Shown piece by piece: positions 36,388 to 45,710 of a stretch of DNA of 64,000 nt; the first letter of the stretch is position 1, and each line of letters begins with the position of its first letter. The stretch is from the NCBI RefSeq assembly GCF_009707325.1, contig NZ_CP046103.1, positions 434,001-498,000 of the forward strand, read 5' to 3'. Source of the stretch: Pseudomonas sp. IB20. Lineage in GTDB: Bacteria > Pseudomonadota > Gammaproteobacteria > Pseudomonadales > Pseudomonadaceae. The translations under genes and the position numbers were made by a program. The notes beneath the pieces are model-generated. The model saw only the letters and a list, made by a program, of their open reading frames with translations, ran no database searches and had not been told where the DNA came from.

Positions 36388-37224
36388 ATGAATTATCGTC
36401 ACGCCTTTCACGCCGGCAACCACGCCGATGTCTTCAAACACCTGACCTTGACCCGCCTCATCGCCCTGATGACGCGCAAGGAGCAGCCGTTCGCCTACCT
36501 CGACACCCACGCCGGGATCGGGCTGTACGACTTACAAGGTGATCAGGCCAACCGCACCGGTGAATACCTGGAAGGCATCGCCCGCCTGTGGGGCGCGAGC
36601 GACTTGCCGCCGTTGACCGCCGACTACATGCGCGTGCTGCACGAGATGAACCCGGACGGCCAGTTGCGCTATTACCCGGGCTCGCCGGAACTGGCGCGCC
36701 GCCTCACGCGGCCCCAGGACCGTGTGTTGCTCAACGAAAAGCACCCGGAAGATGGTGTGCTGCTCAAGGACAACATGAAGGGTGATCGCCGGGTCAAAGT
36801 GCACCTGGGCGAAGGCTGGCATGTGCCGCGCGCCCTGCTACCAGTGCCGGAAAAACGCGCGCTGATGCTGATCGATCCGCCGTTTGAGCAACTGGACGAG
36901 ATGCAGCGCTGCGCAGCGTCCCTCAAGGAAGCCGTCAGCCGCATGCGCCAGACAGTCGCGGCGATTTGGTACCCGGTGAAAGACCAGCGCATGTTGCGCC
37001 GCTTCTATCAGGACCTGGCCGGCACCGGTGCGCCGAAGTTGTTGCGGGTGGAGTTGCTGGTGCATCCGCTGGACACGCCCAACACCCTGACCGGCTCGGG
37101 CCTGGCGATTGCCAACCCGCCGTGGGGGCTGGAGGAGGAGTTGCGTGAGCTGCTGCCGTGGTTGTCCAAGAAGCTTGGGCAGACCCAGGGTGGGTGGCAG
37201 ATGGATTGGCTCATCGCTGAGTAA
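36388..37224 (+). CDS. rlmJ: 23S rRNA (adenine-2030 N6)-methyltransferase RlmJ
   Basis: A SAM-dependent rRNA methyltransferase of 278 aa. It has the N-terminal MNYRHAFHAGNHADVFKH signature and the catalytic motif LMLIDPPFEQ (DPPF, about residues 153-162). The SAM site is around YLDTHAGIGLYDL. In E. coli the enzyme modifies A2030 of 23S rRNA. The gene stands alone, divergent from metY, with GGAG 7 nt before the ATG. A REP hairpin follows its stop. Confidence 0.95.
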   Translation: MNYRHAFHAGNHADVFKHLTLTRLIALMTRKEQPFAYLDTHAGIGLYDLQGDQANRTGEYLEGIARLWGASDLPPLTADYMRVLHEMNPDGQLRYYPGSPELARRLTRPQDRVLLNEKHPEDGVLLKDNMKGDRRVKVHLGEGWHVPRALLPVPEKRALMLIDPPFEQLDEMQRCAASLKEAVSRMRQTVAAIWYPVKDQRMLRRFYQDLAGTGAPKLLRVELLVHPLDTPNTLTGSGLAIANPPWGLEEELRELLPWLSKKLGQTQGGWQMDWLIAE

Positions 37225-37244
37225 TTAGTCGCCTGTCAGGACGC

Positions 37245-37282
37245 CATCGCGGGCAATCCATGGAACGGGCTTGCCCGCGATG
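37245..37282. repeat. REP palindrome between rlmJ and msrA
   Basis: Exact 12-nt inverted arms CATCGCGGGCAA (37245-37256) and TTGCCCGCGATG (37271-37282), with 14 nt between them. It lies in the convergent gap of rlmJ and msrA and may also end transcription. Confidence 0.8.
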
Positions 37283-37291
37283 CTGTTTGCG

Positions 37292-37939
37292 TCAGATCGG
37301 GCAGGTCACGCCCGTGCCGCCGATCCCGCAGTACCCCTGCGGGTTCTTCGCCAGGTACTGCTGGTGATACGCCTCGGCGAAGTACACCGTCGGTGCTTCT
37401 TCAATTTCTGTGGTGATGGTGCCCAGGCCAGCCTTGGTCAGCTCACCCTGATACGCCTCGGCGCTGGCCTTGGCCGCCTCCAGATGCTCAGGTTTCACCG
37501 CGTAGATCACCGAACGGTACTGGCTGCCGATGTCGTTGCCCTGGCGCATGCCCTGGGTCGGGTTGTGCAACTCCCAAAACATTTTCAGCAGCTCTTCGTA
37601 GCTGATCTTGTCTTGGTCAAACACTACCAGTACCACTTCGCTATGGCCGGTCAGGCCCGAGCAAACTTCTTCGTAGGTCGGGTTCGGCGTGTAGCCGCCG
37701 GCATAACCGACCACGGTGCTGACTACGCCGTCGCGCTGCCAAAACTTGCGCTCCGCGCCCCAGAAGCAACCCAGGCCGAATATCGCGAACTCTACGTTGT
37801 CGACAAAGGGGCCGAGCAGCGGGTTGCCGTTGACGAAATGCGTTTGCGGCAGATTCATCGGGGTTTCACGGCCAGGCAAAGCTTGTTCTTGAGTAGGCAA
37901 CACGTTTTTGTTCACCAGAATTTCCGAGCGCAAGACCAT
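37292..37939 (-). CDS. msrA: Peptide-methionine (S)-S-oxide reductase MsrA
   Basis: A 215-aa MsrA that repairs methionine-S-sulfoxide in proteins. The catalytic Cys is in [11 protein letters not shown] (about residue 57), followed by [18 protein letters not shown]. Resolving cysteines are present at the C-terminus in [14 protein letters not shown], so it can be recycled by thioredoxin. It is full length and monocistronic, upstream of dipA in the order known from PAO1. Confidence 0.96.
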   Translation of the reverse strand: MVLRSEILVNKNVLPTQEQALPGRETPMNLPQTHFVNGNPLLGPFVDNVEFAIFGLGCFWGAERKFWQRDGVVSTVVGYAGGYTPNPTYEEVCSGLTGHSEVVLVVFDQDKISYEELLKMFWELHNPTQGMRQGNDIGSQYRSVIYAVKPEHLEAAKASAEAYQGELTKAGLGTITTEIEEAPTVYFAEAYHQQYLAKNPQGYCGIGGTGVTCPI

Positions 37940-38010
37940 GATCAGTCCTCTCAGTCAGATTGAGTTATGTATTAAGAAGACACTCAGTGTGCCCGAGTGT
38001 TACAGCGCTG

Positions 38011-40704
38011 TCAGGCGATTGGCCCGCGCGGGTAGCGTTTAAGCTTCTCGAGCAGCTCTGCACCGGGGATCGGCCGGTCAAACAAATAGCCCTGGCCCAC
38101 ATCACAACGATGCCGACGCAGGAAGGCTAACTGTTCGGCGGTCTCGACGCCTTCGGCCACCACCTTGAGCTTGAGGTTGTGAGCCATGGCGATCACCGCC
38201 GAGGTGATTTCCATGTCGTCCTGGTTGTCCGGGATTTCGTGGATAAAGCTGCGGTCGATCTTGATGATGTCGATGGGGAATTTTTTCAAGTAACTCAGCG
38301 ACGAGTAACCGGTGCCGAAGTCGTCCATGGCCAGGGTCAGGCCAAAGCTTTTGAGCTGGTCGAGCTGCAAGCGCGTGTCTTCGGTGGCTTCCAGCAGCAA
38401 GCCTTCGGTCAATTCCAGCTCCAGCAGGTTGGCCGGCAGCTGTTCTTCCTTGAGGATGGTGGCAATTGAGGCCACCAGATCCGGGTCGGAAAACTGCTTG
38501 GGCGACAGGTTGATCGCCACCTGCAAGTTGCCCATGCCCGCGGCGGTCAACTGCCGGCTCATGCGGCAGGCCTGGCGCGCGATCCACTTACCGATAGGGA
38601 TGATCAGCCCAGTCTCTTCCGCCACGCTGATGAACTGGTCGGGGCGAATCATGCCCTTTTCCGGGTGGTTCCAACGCAACAACGCTTCCATGCCCAGCAG
38701 GCGGCCGCTGCGCAGGCACAGTTTGGGCTGGTAGAACACGTCCAGCTCGTTCTGGGTCAGGGCGCGGCGCAGGTTGTTTTCCACGAACAGTTTGTAACTG
38801 GCCTCGGCGTTCAGGGCTTCGGTGAACACCTGCACTTGGTGTTTGCCGTTGGCCTTGGCTTTGTGCAGCGCCAGCCCGGCGTTACGCATCAGGGTTTGCG
38901 GGTCGCGGCCGTGTAATGGCGCGCACGCCAGGCCCACGGAGCCGGTGACGCTGATTAGCTGGTTATCGACGAACATCGGCTTGTCGAGGGTGGCCAGCAG
39001 CTGGCTGGCAACCTGCTGGCCAGTCTCAAGATCAGTGTCGTCGAGCAACACCGCGAACTCGTTACTGGCAAACCGCGCCAAGCTGCCACTGGCGCTCAGG
39101 CTGTTGCGCAGGCGGCGTGCCAGGCTGATCAGCAGCTTGTCGCCGGTCTGGTGGCCGAGGCTGTCGTTGATCCGCTTGAAGTTGTCGATGTCCACCAGCA
39201 ACAGGCTGATCGGGCTGTCGCTGTCGCGGGCAAAGCGCTCATCCAGGTTGCGGATAAACGCCGGGCGATTGCCCAGGTTGGTCAGGTTGTCGGTGTAGGC
39301 CAGGCGCTCGATGCGCTGCTGGGCCAGCTTGGTCTGGGTGATGTCTTCGTAGATGCCGATGTAGTGGGTCAACTCACGGTTGTCGCCATACACCTTGGAA
39401 ATCGACAGCTGGCCCCAGTAGGGTTCGAGGTTCTTGCGCCGGCTCTTGAACTCGCCCTGCCAGCTATTGCTCTTGGCCAGGCTCGACGGCGCATCGAAGA
39501 GCAACTCGCTGAGGTTCTCCAGCGCCGGCAGTTGCGCCAGGCGGTGGCCGTGGACTTCTTCGGCGCTGTATTGGGTGATCGCGGTAAAGCTGGGGTTGAC
39601 GTACTCCACCACGCCGTCGCAATTGACCAGCAAAAAGGCGTTGGCACTTTGCTCCACGGCACGCTGAAACAGGTGCAGGGCGCTGGTGGCGGTGCGCCGG
39701 TTGTGGTTGTTGATCACTTGCGCGAATTGGTCCGCCAGCTCACCGGCAAAGGCGATTTCATCGGTCTGCCATGCGCGGGGGCTGCCGCTTTGTTCCAGGC
39801 ACAACACGCCAATGACCTGGCCATCGACGCGGATGCTCGCGTCGAGCATCGCGTATATATCCTTAGCGCGCAGGCTCTCGGCCATTTCCCGGGTGCGCGG
39901 GTCGCGCATCGCATGGGTGGCGTCGATGGCGCGGCTCGAGTGCAGGGCTTCCAGGTAGTCCGGGAAGCCGCTGGCGTCGATCGCTTCCGGCAAATGGTGT
40001 TGTTGGTCGGCGCGGTGGTAGGCCGAGATCGGCACCAGGCGCTGGCCTTCGAGGTTCCAGATGCTCGCGCAATCGATCTGGTAGATGTCGCACGCGCTGC
40101 GGGTGATCAGCTCGGCGGCTTCCTGCAGCGAGTTAGGCGTGGTGTAGCGCTGGCGCGCGAGCAGCAGAATCAGCTCCTGTTGGGCGCGCACGCGTTCCAG
40201 GTGCTGCAACTGTTCCAGCTGGGCGCGCTGGTTGAGCTCCAGGGCGATCTGCAGGCGGCTGTTCTGGTTTTCCAGGTCTGCGGTCGGGGCGGCGGCGGGG
40301 ATTTCGCTGAACAGCCCGTCGACCACCATCAGGTAGCCGCGCAGCAGGTGGCGATTGTGTTGTTTGTAGGCCTCGCCCATTTCCAGCAGGCTCAGGGGGC
40401 CGTCGTTGGTGTGCAAGGTGTAGCGCACCAGGTAGTGCGGGCTCTGGGTCAGTTGTTGCTGGATGGCGTCGTGCAGTTGGTAGCGCGCCTGCGGTTCCAT
40501 CAGGCTGGCGTAGGGTGTGCCGAGCAAGGCACACAGCTCAACCGCCGGCAGGCCGAATTGGCGCTCGCAATTGGGGTCGAGGTACAAGAGGGCCCAGCTT
40601 GCCTCATTAAGCCGCTCGAAACGCAGCATGCCGAGGCGCGAAGGCACCGGTAACTGCGTCACTACCTCGGCCGCCATACGGGCGACATCGGGTTGGCTTT
40701 TCAT
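38011..40704 (-). CDS. dipA: Cyclic-di-GMP phosphodiesterase DipA-like (PAS-GAF-PAS-GGDEF-EAL)
   Basis: A soluble signalling protein of 897 aa. Residues about 10-150 are a PAS-like domain, about 180-340 a GAF domain, about 350-475 a PAS domain, about 480-640 a GGDEF domain and about 650-890 an EAL domain. The GGDEF motif is degenerate (FASNEFAVLL), so cyclase activity is unlikely. The EAL site is intact: EALLRWNHP, NLSPKQF, ELTEGLLLE and MDDFGTGYSSLSYLK. This exact ASNEF/EAL layout and the place next to aceF match P. aeruginosa DipA, a phosphodiesterase for biofilm dispersion. The start at 40704 gives the PAS domain directly. Confidence 0.88.
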   Translation of the reverse strand: MKSQPDVARMAAEVVTQLPVPSRLGMLRFERLNEASWALLYLDPNCERQFGLPAVELCALLGTPYASLMEPQARYQLHDAIQQQLTQSPHYLVRYTLHTNDGPLSLLEMGEAYKQHNRHLLRGYLMVVDGLFSEIPAAAPTADLENQNSRLQIALELNQRAQLEQLQHLERVRAQQELILLLARQRYTTPNSLQEAAELITRSACDIYQIDCASIWNLEGQRLVPISAYHRADQQHHLPEAIDASGFPDYLEALHSSRAIDATHAMRDPRTREMAESLRAKDIYAMLDASIRVDGQVIGVLCLEQSGSPRAWQTDEIAFAGELADQFAQVINNHNRRTATSALHLFQRAVEQSANAFLLVNCDGVVEYVNPSFTAITQYSAEEVHGHRLAQLPALENLSELLFDAPSSLAKSNSWQGEFKSRRKNLEPYWGQLSISKVYGDNRELTHYIGIYEDITQTKLAQQRIERLAYTDNLTNLGNRPAFIRNLDERFARDSDSPISLLLVDIDNFKRINDSLGHQTGDKLLISLARRLRNSLSASGSLARFASNEFAVLLDDTDLETGQQVASQLLATLDKPMFVDNQLISVTGSVGLACAPLHGRDPQTLMRNAGLALHKAKANGKHQVQVFTEALNAEASYKLFVENNLRRALTQNELDVFYQPKLCLRSGRLLGMEALLRWNHPEKGMIRPDQFISVAEETGLIIPIGKWIARQACRMSRQLTAAGMGNLQVAINLSPKQFSDPDLVASIATILKEEQLPANLLELELTEGLLLEATEDTRLQLDQLKSFGLTLAMDDFGTGYSSLSYLKKFPIDIIKIDRSFIHEIPDNQDDMEITSAVIAMAHNLKLKVVAEGVETAEQLAFLRRHRCDVGQGYLFDRPIPGAELLEKLKRYPRGPIA

Positions 40705-41021
40705 GGGGGAACTCGCTTGGAAAAATGCGCACGGCGCCGGGCTCACGCCCTCTTTACTGTCACCTGCGGCAAGGTTTCATCATGCAGCACGCACTGACAA
40801 GAGAGGATGAAGGCTAAGTGCTATATGGCTGTTATCGGCCGCGGGAGCGGTTTCTACAATCGAGGTGATGGGTGGCGCATTGACGCAGGCACGGCGGGCC
40901 TAGCTCCTACAAACCGGCAGGCCAAAAAAAGCCCCGCCAAATGGCGGGGTTGAGGTACGAGCGTGGCGCTCGGAAATCGGTGCAGCCAGGCCTCCCCGGT
41001 GAAAGGGAGGCCCGTTGAGGC
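40705..41021. other. Intergenic region dipA-aceF with no gene
   Basis: The 317-bp gap holds the putative dipA promoter side, a strongly decayed REP-like pair (about 40841-40915) and the aceF terminator (40922-40948). A further hairpin, GCCTCCC/GGGAGGC, lies at about 40991-41011 between that terminator and the aceF stop. I see no coding frame of note. Confidence 0.6.
40922..40948 (-). terminator. Intrinsic terminator of aceEF
   Basis: Stem CCCCGCC/GGCGGGG (40930-40936 and 40941-40947) with a 4-nt loop. On the minus strand it is followed by seven T residues, as expected for the end of the aceE-aceF transcript. Confidence 0.88.
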
Positions 41022-42671
41022 TTACAGCAGGATGGTGCGGATGTCGTTCAGCAGTTGGCTCAGGCGCTGCGTGAAGCGTGCAGCGGCTGCACCGTTGATC
41101 ACACGGTGATCGTAGGACAACGACAGCGGCAGCATCAGCTTAGGCTGGAACGCTTTACCGTCCCACACAGGCTGGATAGTGGCCTTGGAAACACCCAGGA
41201 TTGCCACTTCCGGTGCGTTGACGATTGGCGTGAAGCCAGTGCCGCCAATGTGACCGAGGCTGGAGATGGTGAAGCACGCGCCCTGCATATCGTCTGCGGT
41301 GAGCTTCTTGTCGCGGGCCTTGGCAGCCAGCGCAGCCGCTTCGGCAGCGAGTTGCAGCAGGCTCTTCTGGTCGACGTTCTTGATGACCGGTACCAGCAGG
41401 CCGTCAGGCGTGTCGACTGCAAAGCCGATGTTCACGTATTTCTTGCGAATGATCGCCTTGCCGCTTGGCGCCAGCGAACTGTTGAAGTCCGGCAGTTCCT
41501 TGAGCAGGTGCGCGCAGGCCTTGAGCAGCAGTGGCAGCACGGTCAGTTTCACGCCGGCCTTCTCGGCCACGGCTTTCTGCGCAACGCGGAAAGCTTCCAG
41601 GTCGGTGATGTCGGCTTGGTCGAACTGAGTCACGTGCGGAATGTTCAGCCAGCTGCGGTGCAGGCTCGACGCGCCGATTTGCATCAGGCGAGTCATCGGC
41701 ACTTCTTCGGTTTCGCCGAAGCGGCTGAAGTCCACGACCGGAATCGGCGGAATGCCCGAACCACCAGTAGCAGCGCCGGCAGCCGGAGCTTCCTTGGCTT
41801 TCTGCATCATGGCTTTGACGTAAACCTGCACGTCTTCTTTCAGCACGCGACCGTGAGGGCCAGTGGCCGACACAGCGTTGAGCTCAACGCCGAATTCACG
41901 GGCCAGCTGACGCACGGCAGGGCCGGCGTGAACCTTGGCACCGCTTGGCGCAGGTGCAGCAGCCGCTGGGGCCGGTGCGGCCTCAGCTTTTGCAGCCGGT
42001 GCCGGGGCGGCAGCGGCCGGAGCCGCTTCAGCCTTGGCCGCCGGGGCAGCAGCGGCTGGCGCTGGTGCCGCAGCAGGCGCAGCGCCTTGTACTTTGAGCT
42101 TGAGGATGAAATCGCCAGTGCCGACTTCGTCTTCCAGCTTGACCGCGATGCTTTCCACCACGCCGGCAGCCGGCGAAGGGATTTCCATGGAGGCCTTGTC
42201 GGACTCCAGGGTGATCAGCGACTGATCGGCTTCGACGGTGTCGCCGACCTTGACCAGCAACTCGATGATCTTGGCCTTGCCCGACGAACCGATGTCCGGA
42301 ACATGAATGTCCTGGACGGTGGCGGCGGCAGGTGCAGCGGCCGGGGCTGCTGGAGCTTCGGCGGCGGCAGGCTTTTCAGCAGCAGGGGCGGGTGCAGCAG
42401 CGGCAGCAGGGGCTGGCGCAGGGGCCGCATCAGCGGCACCTTCGATTTCCAGCTCCAGCAGTTCGTCGCCTTCTTTCAGGCGGTCGCCCAGCTTCACTTT
42501 CAGGCTCTTGACCACGCCGGCTTTGGGAGCAGGGATTTCCATGCTCGCCTTGTCCGATTCCAGGGTCAGGATGCTCTGGTCGGCTTCGACTTTGTCGCCG
42601 ACCTTCACAAACAGCTCGATTACTTCACCTTCACCGCTGCCGATGTCAGGTACGCGAATGAGTTCGCTCAC
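41022..42671 (-). CDS. aceF: Pyruvate dehydrogenase E2, dihydrolipoamide acetyltransferase
   Basis: The 549-aa E2 core of the pyruvate dehydrogenase complex. It has two lipoyl domains (about residues 1-75 and 118-192), each with the lipoylated Lys in ESDKASMEIP. They are joined by Ala/Pro-rich linkers (about 80-115 and 200-245). An E1/E3-binding domain follows (VRQLAREFGVELNAVSATGPHG), then the catalytic acetyltransferase domain with DHRVING near the C-terminus. Two lipoyl domains is the pseudomonad form (E. coli has three). It lies 11 bp after aceE and shares its promoter and terminator. Confidence 0.97.
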   Translation of the reverse strand: MSELIRVPDIGSGEGEVIELFVKVGDKVEADQSILTLESDKASMEIPAPKAGVVKSLKVKLGDRLKEGDELLELEIEGAADAAPAPAPAAAAAPAPAAEKPAAAEAPAAPAAAPAAATVQDIHVPDIGSSGKAKIIELLVKVGDTVEADQSLITLESDKASMEIPSPAAGVVESIAVKLEDEVGTGDFILKLKVQGAAPAAAPAPAAAAPAAKAEAAPAAAAPAPAAKAEAAPAPAAAAPAPSGAKVHAGPAVRQLAREFGVELNAVSATGPHGRVLKEDVQVYVKAMMQKAKEAPAAGAATGGSGIPPIPVVDFSRFGETEEVPMTRLMQIGASSLHRSWLNIPHVTQFDQADITDLEAFRVAQKAVAEKAGVKLTVLPLLLKACAHLLKELPDFNSSLAPSGKAIIRKKYVNIGFAVDTPDGLLVPVIKNVDQKSLLQLAAEAAALAAKARDKKLTADDMQGACFTISSLGHIGGTGFTPIVNAPEVAILGVSKATIQPVWDGKAFQPKLMLPLSLSYDHRVINGAAAARFTQRLSQLLNDIRTILL

Positions 42672-42682
42672 AAAAAATCTCC

Positions 42683-45328
42683 TCAGCAGTCCAGTGGGTT
42701 GCGTTTTTCCGGGTTGATCCCGAACTTGACGATAGCGTCAGCCACCACCTTAGGTTCGATCTCACCACGGTCAGCCAAGGCTTCCAAGGCTGCCAACACC
42801 ACGAAGTGACGGTCAACTTCGAAGAAGTGACGCAGCTTCTTGCGGCTGTCACTGCGGCCGAAACCGTCGGTGCCCAGGACTTTGAATTCCTTGGACGGGA
42901 CCCACTGGCGAATCTGTTCAGCAAATAGCTTCATGTAGTCGGTAGAGGCAATGACTGGACCTTTACGGCCGGCCAAACACTCTTCAACGTAGCTCAGTGC
43001 AGGCTTCTGACCTGGGTGCAGGCGGTTGTTACGCTCCACCGCCAGGCCGTCGCGACGCAGTTCGTTGAAGCTGGTAACGCTCCACACGTCAGCGCCGACG
43101 TTGAACTCTTCACGCAGGATCTTCGCCGCTTCACGGACTTCACGCAGGATGGTGCCGGAGCCCATCAGCTGTACGTGGTGCGCCGCTTCCTTGGTGTCTT
43201 CTTCGAGCAGGTACATGCCCTTGATGATGCCTTCTTCCACGCCGGCCGGCATAGCTGGCTGCTGGTAGGACTCGTTCATCACGGTGATGTAGTAGAAAAC
43301 GTCCTGCTGCTGTTCGGTCATCTTCTTCATGCCGTCCTGGATGATCACCGCCAGCTCATAGCCGTAGGTTGGATCAAAGGTGCGGCAGTTCGGGATGGTG
43401 GCAGCCAGAATGTGGCTGTGACCGTCTTCGTGTTGCAGGCCTTCGCCGTTCAGCGTGGTCCGCCCGGCAGTACCGCCGATCAGGAAGCCACGGGTACGGC
43501 TATCGCCTGCTGCCCAGGCCAGGTCGCCAATACGCTGGAAGCCGAACATCGAGTAGAAGATGTAGAACGGCAGCATCGGCTGGTTGTGGCTGGAGTACGA
43601 AGTACCGGCAGCGATGAAGGAGCTCATGGCGCCCGCTTCGTTGATGCCTTCTTCGAGGATCTGGCCCTTCTTGTCTTCCTTGTAGAACATCACCTGGTCT
43701 TTATCGACTGGCTCGTAGAGCTGGCCGACGGAGGAGTAGATGCCCAACTGACGGAACATGCCTTCCATACCAAAGGTACGGGCTTCGTCCGGGATGATCG
43801 GGACGATACGCGAACCGATTTCCTTGTCCTTGACCAACTGCGCGAGGATCCGCACGAAGGCCATGGTGGTGGAGATTTCACGGTCGCCCGAGCCGTCCAG
43901 GATAGCCTTGAGGGTATCGAGTGGCGGTGTCGGAATGTCGAAGGACTTGGCGCGGCGCTGTGGCACGAAACCGCCCAGTGCAGTACGACGCTCGCTCAGG
44001 TAACGGGCTTCGGCGCTGTTTGGCTCTGGCTTGAAGAACGGCAGGTTTTCCAGCTCTTCGTCTTTGACGGGGATGTCGAAGCGATCGCGGAACAGCTTCA
44101 GGCTTTCAACATCAACCTTCTTGGTGTTGTGCGCGGTGTTTTTCGCTTCGCCGGCACCGGTGCCATAACCCTTGATGGTCTTGGCCAGGATGACGGTCGG
44201 TTGTTCTTTGTGGTTGACCGCTTCGTGGTACGCCGCGTAGACCTTGTACGGGTCGTGGCCACCACGGTTGAGCTTCCAGATCTCGTCGTCGGACAGGTCT
44301 GCAACCATCGCCTTGAGTTCAGGCGTGTTGAAGAAGTGCTCACGTACGAACGCGCCGTCTTTGGCCTTGTAGTTCTGGTACTCGCCGTCGATGACTTCGT
44401 CCATGCGACGTTGCAGGATTCCGTCGACGTCTTTGGCCAACAGTGGGTCCCAGAAACGGCCCCAGATGACTTTGGTCACGTTCCACTGAGCACCGCGGAA
44501 CACGCCTTCGAGTTCTTGGATGATCTTGCCGTTGCCGCGAACCGGGCCGTCGAGGCGCTGCAGGTTGCAGTTGATGACGAAGATCAGGTTGTCGAGCTTC
44601 TCGCGGCCAGCCAGGGAGATGGCGCCCAGGGATTCCGGCTCGTCACACTCGCCGTCGCCCAGGAAGCACCAGACTTTCTGCTTGCCTTCAGGGATGAAGC
44701 CACGGGCTTCCAGGTACTTCATGAAGCGTGCCTGGTAGATCGCCTGGATCGGGCCAAGGCCCATGGATACAGTCGGGAACTGCCAGAAATCAGGCATCAG
44801 CCAAGGGTGCGGGTACGACGACAGGCCGCCACCGTCCACTTCCTGACGGAAGTTGTTCATCTGGTCTTCGGTGATGCGGCCTTCCATGAACGCACGGGCG
44901 TAAACGCCTGGAGAGGTGTGGCCCTGGAAGTAGATCAGGTCGCCGCCGTGTTCGTCGGTCGGGGCCTGGAAGAAGTAGTTGAAGCCGATGTCATACAGGG
45001 TTGCGCTGGAAGCGAAGCTGGAGATGTGACCGCCCAGGTCAGAATCTTTCAAGTTCGTGCGCATTACCATCGCCATGGCGTTCCAACGTACCAGCGAGCG
45101 AATGCGGCGTTCCATGAACAGGTCGCCAGGCATGCGTGCTTCGTGGGTAACGGGGATGGTGTTGCGGTATGGCGTAGTGATGGCGTAGGGCAGTTGCGAG
45201 CCGCTGCGGGTCGCGAGTTCGCCCATACGGGTCATCAGGTAGTGAGCACGGTCTTCGCCTTCTTTGTCGAGAACCGATTCCAGGGCGTCCAGCCATTCCT
45301 GGGTTTCGACGGGATCGAGGTCTTGCAT
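42683..45328 (-). CDS. aceE: Pyruvate dehydrogenase E1 component
   Basis: The homodimeric E1 of the pyruvate dehydrogenase complex, 881 aa. It decarboxylates pyruvate and acetylates the E2 lipoyl groups. The thiamine diphosphate motif is GDGECDEPESLGAISLAG (about residues 225-242) followed by FVINCN. GGLSSYPHPWLMPDFWQFP and GGTAGRTTLNGEGLQHEDGH are other family hallmarks. The ATG at 45328 has GGAG 8 nt upstream. Two GntR-type palindromes lie 110-175 bp upstream, which suggests pyruvate-responsive repression. Confidence 0.97.
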   Translation of the reverse strand: MQDLDPVETQEWLDALESVLDKEGEDRAHYLMTRMGELATRSGSQLPYAITTPYRNTIPVTHEARMPGDLFMERRIRSLVRWNAMAMVMRTNLKDSDLGGHISSFASSATLYDIGFNYFFQAPTDEHGGDLIYFQGHTSPGVYARAFMEGRITEDQMNNFRQEVDGGGLSSYPHPWLMPDFWQFPTVSMGLGPIQAIYQARFMKYLEARGFIPEGKQKVWCFLGDGECDEPESLGAISLAGREKLDNLIFVINCNLQRLDGPVRGNGKIIQELEGVFRGAQWNVTKVIWGRFWDPLLAKDVDGILQRRMDEVIDGEYQNYKAKDGAFVREHFFNTPELKAMVADLSDDEIWKLNRGGHDPYKVYAAYHEAVNHKEQPTVILAKTIKGYGTGAGEAKNTAHNTKKVDVESLKLFRDRFDIPVKDEELENLPFFKPEPNSAEARYLSERRTALGGFVPQRRAKSFDIPTPPLDTLKAILDGSGDREISTTMAFVRILAQLVKDKEIGSRIVPIIPDEARTFGMEGMFRQLGIYSSVGQLYEPVDKDQVMFYKEDKKGQILEEGINEAGAMSSFIAAGTSYSSHNQPMLPFYIFYSMFGFQRIGDLAWAAGDSRTRGFLIGGTAGRTTLNGEGLQHEDGHSHILAATIPNCRTFDPTYGYELAVIIQDGMKKMTEQQQDVFYYITVMNESYQQPAMPAGVEEGIIKGMYLLEEDTKEAAHHVQLMGSGTILREVREAAKILREEFNVGADVWSVTSFNELRRDGLAVERNNRLHPGQKPALSYVEECLAGRKGPVIASTDYMKLFAEQIRQWVPSKEFKVLGTDGFGRSDSRKKLRHFFEVDRHFVVLAALEALADRGEIEPKVVADAIVKFGINPEKRNPLDC

Positions 45329-45710
45329 GGCTTGCTCCAGGGCGGAAAGGCTACCAGAATCGGTTGCCTGAGTTTGCGACTGGCCTTGTGGGCAGACGAC
45401 ATAAATTCTTGGATGGCCGAAGGTTGCTTCGGCGTCCTGTAGTTTTACTACAAATCGTCGGCCATTTCAGCCTTTCGAATGTATATACGAGTAGTAAAAC
45501 TACACAAGACTGAGCGTATGGCTCGGTCTGGCTGGTGAGCATAATCGTTATTGTTGATCTTTTGCGAACAAGAAAAGGTGAAAGTTTGATGTTGCCTGCC
45601 AAGATTAATTTAATTTCAGCTATTTATAACCTTTGTTCGACAGTCCTTCACCGAGCGTGGTTCTTGCGTTCACAGCTACAAGCCATTCACGCGCCGATCA
45701 AGGATAGACC
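45329..45710. promoter_or_regulatory. aceE-glnE divergent control region with two GntR-type palindromes
   Basis: Two sites, GTAGTTTTACTAC (45439-45451) and its exact reverse complement GTAGTAAAACTAC (45491-45503), 52 bp apart. Each is itself a palindrome GTAGT-N3-ACTAC and fits the TnGTnnnACnA pattern of FadR/PdhR-type GntR repressors. Placed closer to aceE, they probably control it. An AT-rich stretch (45585-45645) nearer glnE likely holds other promoter elements. Confidence 0.65.

Noticed and set aside
40841..40915. A possible REPIN between dipA and aceF
   Set aside because: Arms such as GGGAGCGG and GCTCCTACA pair only in part; too decayed to annotate as a firm repeat.
43016..45442. An 808-codon open frame antisense to aceE, and similar long frames antisense to the carbamoyltransferase (58258-59994) and dipA (39151-40653)
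   Set aside because: All mirror strongly conserved genes and have no start/RBS context or recognisable domain.
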